This document shows, in pieces, positions 1-11,357 of a DNA stretch of 38,844 nt. A program made the translations under genes and the position numbers. Position 1 is the first letter of the stretch; each line of letters opens with the position of its first letter. Below the pieces are notes generated by a model. The model saw nothing but the letters and a program-made list of their open reading frames with translations, did not search any database and had not been told where the DNA came from. Source of the DNA: Saccoglossus kowalevskii (taxonomy: Eukaryota; Hemichordata; Enteropneusta; Harrimaniidae); the NCBI RefSeq assembly GCF_000003605.2, contig NW_003158231.1, positions 160,689 to 199,532 of the forward strand. The letters are read 5' to 3'.

Positions 1-3000
1 CCAATATCACATACACATTGTATCATTCGAATAATTGTTTCATCGTGGATCTAAAGGATATCAGATCCTGTTCAATCGTTAGGAAATAAAAGATTCCATT
101 CATTAGAAAATACTATAAATCAAAATGTAGAAAACACTGTTTTGTTTAAATCCTGTTTTCGCTTAAGATGTGATAATGCAACTATATAATTTGTGGTGTT
201 TTGATTCGAATTTGAATTGAAATTATGTTATCAAATTTGCCGTTTATTGAACTATTTTATGTTGTCTTTGTTAAATAAATTATATTTCATCACGGTGCAT
301 CTTCTACTACATGACATTTTGAACACATTCTGTCTTTTTTTTATTGCTGGTTTATGGCGTAAACAGACTTTTTCAATTGTTTATTGCTCCCCAGTCCTTA
401 GTTAATTTGTTACCATATTTGGATTGTTCTTGATTTATTTTACATCCATTCATGTGAAAAATATTAACGTGTTTTATTTTTTCTATATCCAGTGTTAGTT
501 AGTATACTCATAACAAAATCAATTGTTGTAGACACGAAACTGATTTCTCGAAGTTCTTGAGTTATTTCATTACTTTAATTCTTGTGATGAGAGCATTTAT
601 AAATAATGAACTTAATGAATACATTTGTTTTACTTAATTTTTAATTTCGTTATTGTTAATTTAATTTAGTGTATTGCCTAATGCGGTTTCCATTTTTTGA
701 TATTGGTAGATTGATTGTACCGGATTGAAGCTTATATAAATATTCTAATAATTAGTGTATGTTACGGTCACTGGCGGAATGTGGGTTTTCTACTTGTATA
801 ACATTTTTCGGAGAGATTCACTGGTCAACTGTACTGGCATCATGGTAACTATACCATATTAGTTTCCTTTCACATGTTCACTCACATAAATTCCTTAAAT
901 TGTTTAACATACCCTACTGTCAAAATATATACGTTTGTTGACTTTTTGTATGTTTATATGCGTTGATTGTTGATTATCACACCCATTAAGTTTCGTTTTG
1001 TTATGTCCTTATTCTCCTTGTAAGATTATATTTCTCATTATACTGTATTTTTGTGTTTCTTTAATATTATATACATGTGCAGTGGCATTCATATTTTTCT
1101 TAAATAAAGTTCTTTTGATTGTATATATGCTGTACAAATGTGAATATCTTTCTTCATTTCACACCACAGGGAAAATTCGCAGTTTGTTTGCACTACTTGC
1201 AACGCTTCTTTGATTTCATTAATGAAAAGTATTCCATCTAAATGTCTCTTATATCATTTTATTCTAATTCTAATATGATAAGAATAGTATAATTTTGGCT
1301 TTTGAATAAGTTCCTTGCTACTGCACAGTTATTTAGGTTCCAACTCGGGTTGTGTGTTGTCACAGTGTATGTGTGTTACGTTTGTATACAAATGCAATGG
1401 GCCAATGACACACACCGGTGCATGTCTTCACCAGACCACACATCCACTTAATAACGCACAACACACTATATGTTCATGGTGAGGTTGCAAGATGTATTTT
1501 CTAGAACATGACCAACTATTTGCTCAAACGCCAATCAAAAAACAACCAGACATAAAAACGAATATTCACATTACTAACGTAATAACGATAAAATAACTTT
1601 CAATGAAGCTGAAAACAAATTGATGTCCCTTTTTAGCACACGCCATCCTGAAAAAAAAACACCTGGAGACATGTACCAGTCACAGTCAGCTGGCGCAAAC
1701 GTGATAATAAAATAAATACTAGATATTTACTATATGGGGGCCGCCATCTTGAATGACGCACACAGCTAAATGAGACAAGTTGTGAAACTCGTTTTTCAGA
1801 TTCCTACAAATCAGGACAAAAATACCAATCTTTCACAAAAATACGGTTCGTTGGGGTTATATTAGGCCAACCAATTACAAAATTCAACCGAATTCGTTTG
1901 TGTGGAAAAATCCTTTGCATACGAACACCTACATGTAATTACACGAAGAACCTAGAACACTAAGCCGAGGTATTTGAAACCGAAATTGTCATCTAAGCGT
2001 AAGGCCGCCGCTGATTGGCTGCTGAGCTGGAATGCAAATTTTTAGTTTCAAATACCCCAGGAAAGTGTTCTTTATTTTATTGTAACTAAATCTCAATCAC
2101 TACTTAAGAAATCATATATCTCACAACTATTCACTGCGCCTAGGCTACAAAATCTATAGGAACAAGTTAAAAGTCATCCCATAGTATGTTTACACTGACA
2201 GGTGAGTGAATTGTATACCTTCATTAATTAAAGCATAACTAGATACTCACTGCTGGTAATATTAGATCTGTTTAATTCGTTTAAAAGATTCCTCATTAGT
2301 AAATAGCGCCCTCACTCAACAATATTTAGAATGAGTGGTTGGTCAAAAGTTTGACGAGTCAGGTGCATCTATTGGCTAAGCTTGTACATAGATGCAAATT
2401 AGTATAGGAACCATTGATGCTGTAAGGTGTACTGGGAGGGGTGGAGGATTTCATGTTTGTAATGACTGGTTGTAATGTGGTATCTCGTTGTTTTCAAGAT
2501 GCAGTCTGATATTTGTTGCTTTCTTGGTTGTTCAATTGTGGCTAAAATTTGTGTGGTGGGTGGAAGATGTGTTTATTGTTTGTTGAGTCATTGAAATGGT
2601 ATGGTCCAAATCCAAATTCGATATGGCGGTGTTGAATATGGCAGTGTCGTCTAAAAACCACGCATCAAAATGATTTCTGTTTATTTACTGTTGTAGATCC
2701 TGAGAACTAGCCATTGAATATGATGTTGGGAATAAATGGTTTTCTGAACAAGCCTAATTAATTATTGCTGGCAATATTCCAGTATGAATTGGGAGCAAAC
2801 TGTGACACCAAATCTAGTCGTTGTATTGTTATGCTTCTAAAATATTTTTTTTTAAATAAAATAAATTAAATAGAAATATCATGTGTATTTTTGTATGTGG
2901 AAACATGGCTGGCCCACTCAAAAATATAAAGAAGTGTGGTCTGCAGTTCTTTTTTTTTAATTTTTTTATTTGTGAAAAAAAAATGGTATTTTACAGAGTG

Positions 3001-3150
3001 TAAACAATAAAACACTCACAGTGCAAGGCTAGTTCACCAACATGTCTATTCTCTTGCTTGAGTGTGAAAGTACATGGTTTAGTGACTACCTCTTATATTT
3101 TTAAATTTTAGAATTTCTTTTATTTGGGAAGGTTCTTCTGTAAAAATAGA
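1..3150. other. No gene recognised
   Basis: AT-rich sequence with short chance frames only. Apart from the inverted repeat at 1954-2071 and a CCGCCATCTTGAAT motif near 1741, I see homopolymer runs and no splice-bounded coding segments. Confidence 0.6.
1954..2071. repeat. 118-bp inverted repeat
   Basis: AGAACACTAAGCCGAGGTAT continuing TTGAAACC is inverted as AGTTTCAAATACCCCAGGAA continuing AGTGTTCT, so the arms are about 28 bp with several mismatches. The centre includes a CCAAT-box-like GATTGGCTGCTG. This is probably a miniature element. Confidence 0.6.
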
Positions 3151-3153
3151 ACA

Positions 3154-3170
3154 GATATAGATATATATAG

Positions 3171-3217
<47 letters not shown>

Positions 3218-3250
3218 GATATATATAGATATATATATATATACACACAT
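3154..3250. repeat. (GATA)n/(TA)n microsatellite
   Basis: A pure run of GATA units (3171-3216) is flanked by TA-rich sequence, directly abutting the left arm of the foldback element. Confidence 0.95.
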
Positions 3251-3995
3251 ACATACGTACGTGGACAGAGAAATTAAGACACGACTACATGAGTAAAGTT
3301 GACTCTACAGTACTGTTTCGTAAGGTGCATGGAGTACCTCACTCATCAGGAGTTAAGACTTTATTAAATAAACTACCGAAACAGACTACTTTATAAGCGT
3401 TACAGATTTGCACAACAATGGAGTGTGTTTACGATATTAAAACTAGATTTGGCTCTGTGTCTACAGGAAGAAAACAACTCATTTCTTTTATTTAAACTAC
3501 AGTAATGTGGTTGGAAAAATATAATATATTTCTCTCTAATACATAAGTTGCAACGTTTGCTTGAAGTATTGTATGGTGCAGCACGCGATAACACTCCATT
3601 TGATGTCGTAATCGATGTTATTGTCTTTTAATGACCAAGCGTATTTACTGAGCTCTGTTGCGTTTCTCAATGATTGGTTGCGTAGCGATGCAGTGTGGTT
3701 TCTGTACGGGTTTTAAATTCATTTGTTTTGATTACAGATTATTTGCTTTGTACGTTATTCCATGGAACTTATAGTTCCATGGTTATTCGTACAACTGTAG
3801 CTCAATTTGATGGTGTTACGGCTGAAATATCGTAAACACACTCCATTGTTATGCAAATCTGTAGCGCTTATAACATAGTCTGTTTCGGTAGTCTTAACTC
3901 CTGATGAGTGAGGTACTCCATCTACCTTACGAAACAGTACTGTAGAGTGAACTTTACTCATGTAGTCGTGCCTTAATTTCTCTGTCCACGTATGT
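3251..3995. mobile_element. 745-bp foldback / inverted-repeat element
   Basis: The left arm (3251-about 3445) and right arm (about 3820-3995) are inverted copies. They share ACATACGTGGACAGAG, CACGACTACATGAGTAAAG, CAGTACTGTTTCGTAAGGT and TACCTCACTCATCAGGAGTT. The left arm carries a short insertion near 3361. The centre is unique and contains a 10-bp hairpin (3760-3782). No transposase is encoded, so it is non-autonomous. It is bounded by a GATA/TA microsatellite on the left and a TA tract on the right. Confidence 0.8.
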
Positions 3996-4058
3996 AATCT
4001 GCTCTACAAACTCATAGTTTAGTATCGAGCACTCTCACCTGGAATAATCGACTACCTT

Positions 4059-4060
<2 letters not shown>

Positions 4061-4090
<30 letters not shown>
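4061..4090. repeat. (TA)15 microsatellite
   Basis: Thirty bases of uninterrupted TA lie 66 bp beyond the right end of the foldback element. Confidence 0.95.
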
Positions 4091-4092
<2 letters not shown>

Positions 4093-4100
4093 CAGATGCG

Positions 4101-4436
4101 ATATTCGTGTACATTGATGTTATATCAATTTAATATAACAGTGTCAGTATAACAAAAAATGCGATAAATAGCTTTGTTGAAAACAATGTTTATTTAGCAT
4201 TGATACCAGCGTAAAAAACGGACGACGTGAGGAAAGATTGAATAAATTCTAGAAAATGCATGCCCTGTGCAATTAAAGTAAGACTAAATAACAGAACAGT
4301 CGAGTTATGTTATAGAGCCACTTGTTCAAAGTCGATATGTCACAATAAGTGATCTTGTTGTACGCTAAAGCACTAATAAATGTTAAAACGACAGGGACAA
4401 TAGATAACTCCACATGGAACGAGTAAAAGAAAACAT
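4101..4436. repeat. Dispersed repeat D, copy 1
   Basis: It is similar throughout to 24485-24823 in the same orientation. Shared blocks include GAAAACAATGTTTATTTAGC, GGAAAGATTGAATAAATTCT and ACTCCACATGGAACGAGTAA. Both copies end abruptly after AAAAGAAAAC. Confidence 0.85.
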
Positions 4437-4576
4437 AAAAGTGGTTCAGAACCAAATAAGAAAATTATACTGATTTGATACACACTTCATCTGCCAAAAT
4501 GTATCAATCCGCCAAGACAAAGTGAAAAGTAATAAAAGCAAGCGGCTCATGCCTAATATTGCAATACAGTCAATCC

Positions 4577-4861
4577 TCATATTATATCCATTATATAGCA
4601 AACTTGCCCTCTGATAAACTCGGAGATTATCAGAGGGAAAACTATTTGAATAGCCGGCGCACCTATCCGCAAAACAAAATCGAAAGTACACATCATGGAC
4701 ACTGATAAAACATAAAGGGCAATATACAACAACATTGTGATTATTTTTGAGAAGAGCTCATTATAGCTAATCCTAATACAGTTGGGACAGTGTATAATTG
4801 GTGTTTGAAATATTGAATACAATATCCAGCATTTTACCAAACAACTACTGAACCAGTGCAC
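4577..4861 (-). pseudogene. Decayed membrane-protein gene fragment, copy 1
   Basis: It encodes a hydrophobic stretch (IITMLLYIALYVLSVSMMCT) that aligns in the same frame with AAFYVLSVLMLCTFVYV of the 11.8-kb copy. The DNA is also alike there (GTTTTATCAGTG..ATG..GTGTACTTTCG). Similarity fades on both sides. No start, splice context or conserved catalytic residue is visible. Confidence 0.35.
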
Positions 4862-6417
4862 AACAAATGTCCATTTCTACCGAAACACACAATTTTACAC
4901 ACGTACGGGCAAGGTGTTTATGTATATGTACCAGATGACAGTCACACAATAGAGATCTATTTCCAAAACGAAGCAAAATGTAAAATCCATTGTCTCTCTA
5001 CTTGGAGTTAAGCTCAAACTTAAACTAAATACGCTATTTTATTTGTCACAGATAGTTAAATTCATTCATAAACTACACCCAAAACTATAACATTTTGCGT
5101 TGACAGAATTACTTAATCAGAATTGTGAATGAAGTCGTGTACATTGCATTATCGGTGCTATAAATTGTAGAAGATATTGCTGAATGGAAGTTGTATAACC
5201 ATGATGCTTTGCTTCATTTAAAACTTTGTTATTTTCTCTATTATTAACATATATGTGAACATACCCGGTGTTATTTTTTTGCGGTTGTCTATAGCATAGA
5301 ACTCCATTTGTGTAGCTAGCTGACTTGGCAGTGATTGGGTTGTTTGTTCATCATTGTTAACATGCTGGATAAGATTTAAGCTAATCTCATATATTTGCAT
5401 ATCGGCTATACCCAATTGCGTTCACGCACGGGATGTAAGCAACGGTTTGCACATGCTAAGAAACTCCCCCAAACATGTTAAGAATATGAAAGTCTTACTC
5501 TTTAGTCATTTTAACAATGATTATTCAGTACACTAACCAGGAAGGTATACATGGTAGTTATACGGTTATAAAACGTTGCTAAATCGGATCCAGAAAGTGA
5601 CACTGCAGAATGACAAGAAGTAATACAGTGCGTCATCGTTAGTTATTTTTTCTCGCGAGAACAATGTCCCGAGATGTGTTCGCGTAGATTGTCGTGTCGG
5701 AAATGGCATACTGAAGTGAATAGTCATGAATATAATAGTATTTTCTTCCAAATGGACGTTGAATACAACGGAGTTTTGGGCGGTTAGCCCCGATCTAAGC
5801 GTTCGCACATACCTCGTTAGGCCGTGTTCAGGTTCTGGACCGAGTCTTAAAAACAGCTTTCAACCCATACTTAGTGTTCTTTAGCCTTTGCTAAAAAAAC
5901 GTGTTCAAACGCAACTAATGTCTTTAAACAAATTAATAGTACTACAGATATGTACAGATGCATTCAAATTAAAGCTTATTTGTAAACATTCTGTGATTGT
6001 TGTGGAACAATAATGTTTGACAATAGATTGCAGCCTTTGGTATAAAATTATTTTCTTGAAAACATAATTCTGGTCAATAAATTGGGACATTTATAAATAT
6101 TGTATTAGAACAAGCAAGTCGTTTTCTCAACCTTAAAAAATGAATGAATCTTACTGGCATTCCCCCCGTCAAATCTACTACATTAGTGCCACATGTTTTC
6201 AAAATTTACACCGATGATCCATAAGACTGTGACAGATGTGGATGTGTTTGTGTTTTGCAATATAATTATGCCTTTTCATGGAATAATGGCCAATCATTTG
6301 TGCTAAGTAGTAGTGACTTATAGGATGGAAACACTTCTCTGTGAACATTTAAAAAGCAGGTTCCGAAAACAGTCGTAACATATTTACATGGGTCCAGTAA
6401 GAATAAGAGCATCCCAT
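4862..6417. other. No gene recognised
   Basis: It holds weak similarity to the 11.9-12.1 kb region next to membrane-gene copy 1 and otherwise short chance frames. No convincing splice-bounded exon was seen. Confidence 0.5.
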
Positions 6418-6635
6418 GCCGCACAATTATTTCTCAACTTAATTGTGAGTAGTTACTTGTTAGATTTGTGAACACCACCTTGAGGTTAATTTTATATTAG
6501 ATATATGCGACTAATTCGGCCGTGTGTGCCGCACAATTATCATTCTCTCTCAACTTAATTGTAAATACATTTTTGAACACCACCTTGAGGTTAATTTTAT
6601 ATTAGATATAGGTGAATAATTCTGCCGTGTGTGCC
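6418..6635. repeat. 110-bp tandem duplication
   Basis: Two adjacent units (6418-6527, 6528-6635) share GCCGCACAATTAT, TCAACTTAATTGT, ACACCACCTTGAGGTTAATT and GCCGTGTGTGCC. They lie 470 bp upstream of the lectin start. Confidence 0.9.
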
Positions 6636-7108
6636 AGACCGACGTGTTTTCAACGCTTAGCCATTTTCACTAGTATGCCTTTCTACTGACAAAACGTTTT
6701 TAATCACGCAACACAACATTGTGTGCAATTCACAGGTTCGATTACCTTTTTAATGCGTTTTACACTGCACGATTCAGATATTGCTGTCATCGTACACAAA
6801 AAATGTAATCATCGCCTTCGGTTAACTATTATACCAGTGACCGCCCTTTCATTTGATATTTACGTAAGTACAACGCAATGAATGGCGTTAATCCAACCCA
6901 TTGTCTCACATTATTATTACATTTACCATTAACACCAACACTTTTAAAAAAAAGTATTAAGTGCACACAATTAACTATGGTGGCGAGCTTTGATATACAC
7001 TCGAAAAACGCCGCAAGCACGAGTACATTGCTATCGCAATCGTCGTCCACAACAAACAACGTCGCCTAGACTAGGATATCTTAGTGTGGTATTGGTAGCC
7101 GAGTTGAA

Positions 7109-7141
7109 ATGATGAAGAACAGAGTGGTACCAACCGAAAGA
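7109..7141 (+). CDS. Lectin exon 1 (start, cytoplasmic tail)
   Basis: The exon encodes MMKNRVVPTER and ends at a strong donor (AGA|GTAAGT), phase 0. The upstream in-frame stop at 7082 excludes an earlier start in this exon. A 5' UTR exon farther upstream cannot be excluded. Confidence 0.75.
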
Positions 7142-9023
7142 GTAAGTATAATGACTATGTTGTACATTACTGAAAACATTTGTAAGTATTATTCTATGTG
7201 TTAATTAAATTTTAATATAATAAATGGACATGTTATTCCAATGCAGCGTGTTGTCATTGACGACGAAATACTTGTATTTCAGGAAAAAGTCAAAAATAAT
7301 ATAAGAAAACGTGTGATAGCGGCAGCATTAAGTGTTTTCACAACTATGCTTGTAGTTTTTATACCAACTGGCATCTTAGTCTCTAACGACTCGGGTAAGT
7401 TTATGACACATGTATTAGGTCACGGCTCGGAAGTGTAATTCATTTCATGACATCGACGAATCGACAATGATAGACACCATTTTCAACTTTCGACATCAAT
7501 ATTTATAGAATTTTTTTCACAAATTGTATATTTGTTTATTCACAGACAAACCAAATATAACATCTGTAACAAATACAACAGGTAAGAAATCGATCATTCG
7601 GACACTCGTATCGACACTTAGTAACTAATAATATTACACATTACACAATTACTTAATGGTTATTGTGGAGAGAATACGAGACACAGGAAAGGCACGTAAG
7701 CCTGGGAACGGATTTAATATATAAATTAATTGTTATCAAACCTATAGATGTTTCCACTACACGATGGCGTGAACGCGATGACCACTCATTTGAAGTCACT
7801 ACGTCACCAATAGCGCATGTGACAACGCCCGCAGACCCTGTTCTTACTTCCCGTGGTACCCCAACTGAACCAGCACCGGGTCCATCAATGCCATGCGAGG
7901 AGGGTGAGAGTGACTTATTTTAACCTTATATATGTACAAGTAATATTGTTTTGAATATAGAATAGTTATTTGTGTATTTAAAAATTATTTTGTAGTTCCA
8001 AAACACATATTCGTTTTGAACACTTGTTTTAATGTGTAGTTTATTGCATAAATACATTGTCACAATTAGTGTATCGTTTTCCGTTTTAGTTACATGCCCC
8101 GAAGGTTGGTATTTGAAATGCTATGGTGCAGTAGTATCGTGTTATAAACTAGAAGTAAATCTTACAACCTGGCAAGAAGCGAATGATAACTGCGAAACTA
8201 TGGGTGCTCATTTGGTATTCATTACAGATGATGAAGAAGCAGAATTTTTGGGGACAGCGATGGCTGATGTATCTACGGATGGTTGCGACCCACTGTATTC
8301 GTGCCGTTATTTTATAGGCATCAGACTTGTAGGTATTTTATCACTACAACCTTCCTATAAATCGCGTTCCCAGCGATGGGGGGCTTCTATGACGTCAATG
8401 CGTGACAGGAATGATCACGACTGGCGGGTGCGGTTTATAACAATGGTGTAGTATGACTCGATCAGCAAACGACGGTTATGCTATTATATTCTTTTGTGAA
8501 CATAATGAACATTTATAAATTAGCAATCTCTTTTTCCAGGTTATACTGTGAACATATCTATTATCCCAAAGTATTTTTGTTTGTGTTTTAATTGTACAAT
8601 AATAAACACCAATCTGTATAACTGTGTGACAATATCGATGGAATTGCTGTACAGAACAAATATTAAAAGCTCTTATAAGTGTATTTGTATTATTTTCACT
8701 GATTTTTGACGAACTAAATGTAAAATATGGTAAACAAAGTAGATTACAGTAGTTAGTGTGGTGAATTATTTTGACATCTCTACAACCTAATTGTTTTGTG
8801 ACTTCTGATACTACATTAATATATTCCGTATATTTTACAGACTTCCACAGGATTCGAGTACACAAATGGTGAAAGTGTCAGCTACTTCCGTTGGAAGCAG
8901 GGTGAACCAAATGATGTAAACGAGCAACATAACTGTGTTGTTGTTACAAGATTGTCGGAATGGAATGATGTGCTTTGTACCCAGCGAAGAAGATATGTGT
9001 GCGAGTTTGAAATACAAGTATGA
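7109..9023 (+). CDS. Type II membrane C-type lectin, complete six-exon gene
   Basis: Exons 7109-7141, 7247-7394, 7546-7581, 7748-7903, 8090-8328 and 8841-9023 join in frame (phases 0,1,1,1,0) to 795 nt, giving 264 residues. Every intron is GT..AG. An in-frame TAG at 7082-7084 makes the ATG at 7109 the first possible start. Residues 1-33 are a charged cytoplasmic tail ending in RKR, and residues 34-56 form one hydrophobic segment (VIAAALSVFTTML onward). Residues 57-124 are a Thr/Pro/Ser-rich stalk with two N-glycosylation sequons (NIT, NTT). The C-type lectin domain runs from about residue 125 to the end. It shows CPEGW, the WQEAN/AHLV helix, EPND (226-229), WND (245-247) and the canonical cysteines, plus an extra Cys pair (DGC, YSC). 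EPN with WND is the calcium-dependent mannose/GlcNAc-type site in this family. Orientation (positive residues before the membrane segment, lectin domain C-terminal) predicts a surface receptor. The ligand is inference. Confidence 0.9.
7247..7394 (+). CDS. Lectin exon 2 (transmembrane segment)
   Basis: The acceptor is ATGCAG|CGT and the donor GG|GTAAG, leaving one base (phase 1). It encodes the basic juxtamembrane KNNIRKR and the hydrophobic span ending VVFIPTGILV. Confidence 0.85.
7546..7581 (+). CDS. Lectin exon 3 (36-nt stalk exon)
   Basis: A symmetric phase 1-1 exon of 12 codons (DKPNITSVTNTT) with acceptor TTCACAG and donor AG|GTAAGA. It carries both N-glycosylation sequons. Because it is symmetric it could be skipped without breaking the frame. 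Confidence 0.75.
7748..7903 (+). CDS. Lectin exon 4 (Thr/Pro-rich stalk)
   Basis: A symmetric phase 1-1 exon of 156 nt between CTATAG and AGG|GTGAGA. It encodes a Thr/Ser/Pro-rich mucin-like spacer, with TTSPIAHVTTPADP in the middle and PAPGPSMPCEE at its end. Confidence 0.85.
8090..8328 (+). CDS. Lectin exon 5 (first half of C-type lectin domain)
   Basis: The acceptor is CCGTTTTAG and the donor CTT|GTAGGT, phase 1 to 0. It encodes CPEGWYLKC, CYKLEVNLTTWQEANDNC, GAHLVFI and IGIRL, the standard N-terminal half of the fold (beta1, alpha1, alpha2). An additional cysteine pair lies in the loop before IGIRL. Confidence 0.9.
8841..9023 (+). CDS. Lectin exon 6 (calcium/sugar-binding half, stop)
   Basis: The acceptor is TATTTTACAG, phase 0. 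It encodes the long loop with SYFRWKQGEPND, then HNCVVV, SEWNDVLC and RRRYVCEF, and stops at TGA 9021-9023. EPN and WND are both intact. Confidence 0.92.
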   Translation, partial: TSTGFEYTNGESVSYFRWKQGEPNDVNEQHNCVVVTRLSEWNDVLCTQRRRYVCEFEIQV

Positions 9024-9608
9024 GGTTTAAAGTTTGAATACGGCTTATAAAAATGTACTTTAACCGAGACGATCCATGAATCACCATGTGAGAATGTATA
9101 ATCATTACTTTATTCATCTTTATTCATCGCATCATATCAATGTTCAGCTTCAACAAGCAGTCATATGACCGCATCGAGATCATTATCTATTACATCTATT
9201 GTTCGACTAAAACAATCATGTCACAAACAATGCCATTAACAGATTTAGGTTGTGATTACACAATTACCAATATTGTTTCAATCCTTTGTTATGATAGCGA
9301 CTTCATATTCGCACATTCCAATCACACGCCGTTAGACTATTGTTTAGAATCAACAATTGTTATATTTAGGGTGGAGATTATAAACATATATCACAGGAAT
9401 TTGATAAATATATTGTTTAATTATTGTATTTACAAGTCGCATCTTTGCAAGGCTTTAACTGCGAGACACAATCCTTGTAATCACATGATCGTGCCAACGA
9501 CTGCCGCGATTGGCTGTTTATTCTGCAAGGCCTTAGAGACTTGACCTTTAAGATAGACAGTCTGTAATATTTGTAAGAGGGAGAGAATGAGTGAAATGGG
9601 TGAATAAA
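9024..9608 (+). promoter_or_regulatory. Probable lectin 3' UTR and polyadenylation signal
   Basis: The lectin stop is followed by about 580 nt without convincing coding sequence. The first canonical AATAAA on this strand lies at 9603-9608. The UTR extent is inferred from that hexamer only. Confidence 0.4.
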
Positions 9609-9899
9609 GCTGGAATATCTGTAATGAACCAATGTGTATTCATTTGGGACGAATCTGGTATGTCTCCGTGTAAGGGCTAACAGTCAAGTGAGACCAAGTT
9701 CCTCGAACACGAAGCTCCTGTTCATAACACATTCTTCTGTTCTCATTACAAATTGCTTTTCATATATTTGAAATTTGTATCATACTAAAAATAAGGAAAT
9801 TAAGATTAAGACCCAGTCACCTAAGAAACATTTAGGAAATTACACGAGTTAGAGTGTGTTTATGAAGGTCAACGTCACAGTTGTTGTTGAATACAGTAT

Positions 9900-10110
9900 T
9901 CTCATGAATCGCGCCCTCTCGTGACGGAGCAATTCAATGACGTAAATTGGCTGGTTCCCGTCTCTCGTGCTTGGCATACCAAGCCACAAGAGGCCGGTAA
10001 CTAGTAACGGTTCCGACATTCTCATTGGTCCGTCACTTTTTCGTTGCTTGTTCTATTTCCCTTGGTTACCTGACGTCAGCGCTTACGCTGGTGGCCCTAG
10101 AGCAAGTTTT
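9900..10110. promoter_or_regulatory. GC-richer island with CRE and CCAAT boxes
   Basis: In AT-rich surroundings this stretch holds a palindromic CRE (TGACGTCA, 10071-10078), inverted CCAAT motifs (AATTGGCTGG, CTCATTGGTCC) and CTCF-like motif 1. It looks like a promoter or enhancer, but no exon with good splice sites was found on either side. Confidence 0.35.
9911..9924 (-). promoter_or_regulatory. CTCF-like motif 1
   Basis: GCGCCCTCTCGTGA is the reverse complement of a CCASYAGRGGGCGC-type core with one mismatch. Confidence 0.4.
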
Positions 10111-10350
10111 TTTTTTTTACTCTCGAAAGTTGTGCGAATAAAAACCGCTTCTTTTGTTATAAATTTGTACAGAAACGGCGAGAAATGCCAGAAACATCTC
10201 AAATATGCAAGTCTATGTATGGGCATAGCGTAATGAAGACTTGATTACAGAAAACGAATATAAGAATGTTTTCAAATTACGTCACTTAGTAACGTGACTT
10301 TAGGTCGGAATCCCAGCCCAGTGGAACAATATGTCGATTACTAGTTATCT

Positions 10351-10925
10351 GAAATTTCACTACTTCAAGTTTATGCATAAATTAACACCCCGGCGAGTTG
10401 TCTGTATGATTGTTGTAACACTGTTCAACCAAAAACAATGCCCCGACGGCGTTTTGAAGATAAACACAATCATTTGTGAAAATTTCAAAACAAAAGGTCA
10501 AAGCGTCTAGGAGCTATTATTTTTTAACTTCTGGGATGTGCACTAAAAAGAAGCTGAGATAATAGCTAATTTGCATAACAATTTACTCAGTAAGAAATTT
10601 TCTAATGCTCATAATTAAAATGGCTCTAACAGTTCCAAATTTAATTGTATTATCGTTTTGTAAAAAGTTAAATATAGTGCATAATATGGAGATCCTGTCA
10701 TTTCTCTTTTTCACCATGTTTCTTTTATATTATTTATGTACAGCCTTGCTATATCTTGCTAAGCATTCAAAAGAGAATGTTTGCACTGTTATCTATATTT
10801 TAAAATCGTTTTTTGAGTATATTCCACTATTCACAATTCTACAAAAGTTTAACAGTCTATAGCCAAGACAAAAACAAAAACAAATTTCATTCCCAAGTGC
10901 CCACGAACCTGCATCTCTACCTTAA
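10351..10925. mobile_element. TTAA element family A, truncated inverted copy
   Basis: It matches the reverse complement of 22834-23410 over about 575 bp. Shared blocks include CACTACTTCAAGTTTATGCAT, the TCAAAACG(C)CGTCGG block and GTAGAGATGCAG-TTAA at 10925. The other end is missing; similarity stops at GAAATTTCAC (10351). Confidence 0.8.
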
Positions 10926-11357
10926 TATACATCATTTATCACATCTCAGTGTTGTTGCTGTGATTGGCTGAGACTCAGTCACATGACATTGAATAGAAAT
11001 AAATATTACATGCTATATTGCCCGCCAAGGGGATATCACATTGTATATTACTTGTATGACGTCACTGAAAATACCGCCTATAACAAATTTTCGTTCGCTA
11101 CGCTAGTGCTGTCCCAGTTGTTGTTGCTTTCGGGTTGCTGTCAAGGTTTTGAAGAAACTTTAACCATTTAAAATAGACAGCGAACTTGCGGGAATGAATA
11201 TTAAGTAAGATACTCTGTTTTCATGCTATGAGCATTTATACTCTCAAAGCTGATTGACAAGGATATTTAGTTTAAATTTCAGCAGATTATCCATGTAACC
11301 AAACAATCTTTCTACGCTTATCAACACGTTTTTCCCGTAATCTCACATCATACTGAC

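Noticed and set aside
3154-3250. CRISPR-like regular repeat
   Set aside because: Simple GATA/TA microsatellite without spacers, in a eukaryotic genome.
7546-7581. Lectin exon 3 as chance
   Set aside because: Considered because it is only 36 nt, but it keeps phase 1-1 and has both splice sites and glycosylation sequons, so it was retained.
8476-8865. 129-codon - strand open frame
   Set aside because: It lies across the last lectin intron and overlaps the final lectin exon in antisense. No protein-like pattern.
9967-10233. 88-codon + strand frame in the GC-richer island
   Set aside because: No ATG start; composition follows the island and a poly-T run.
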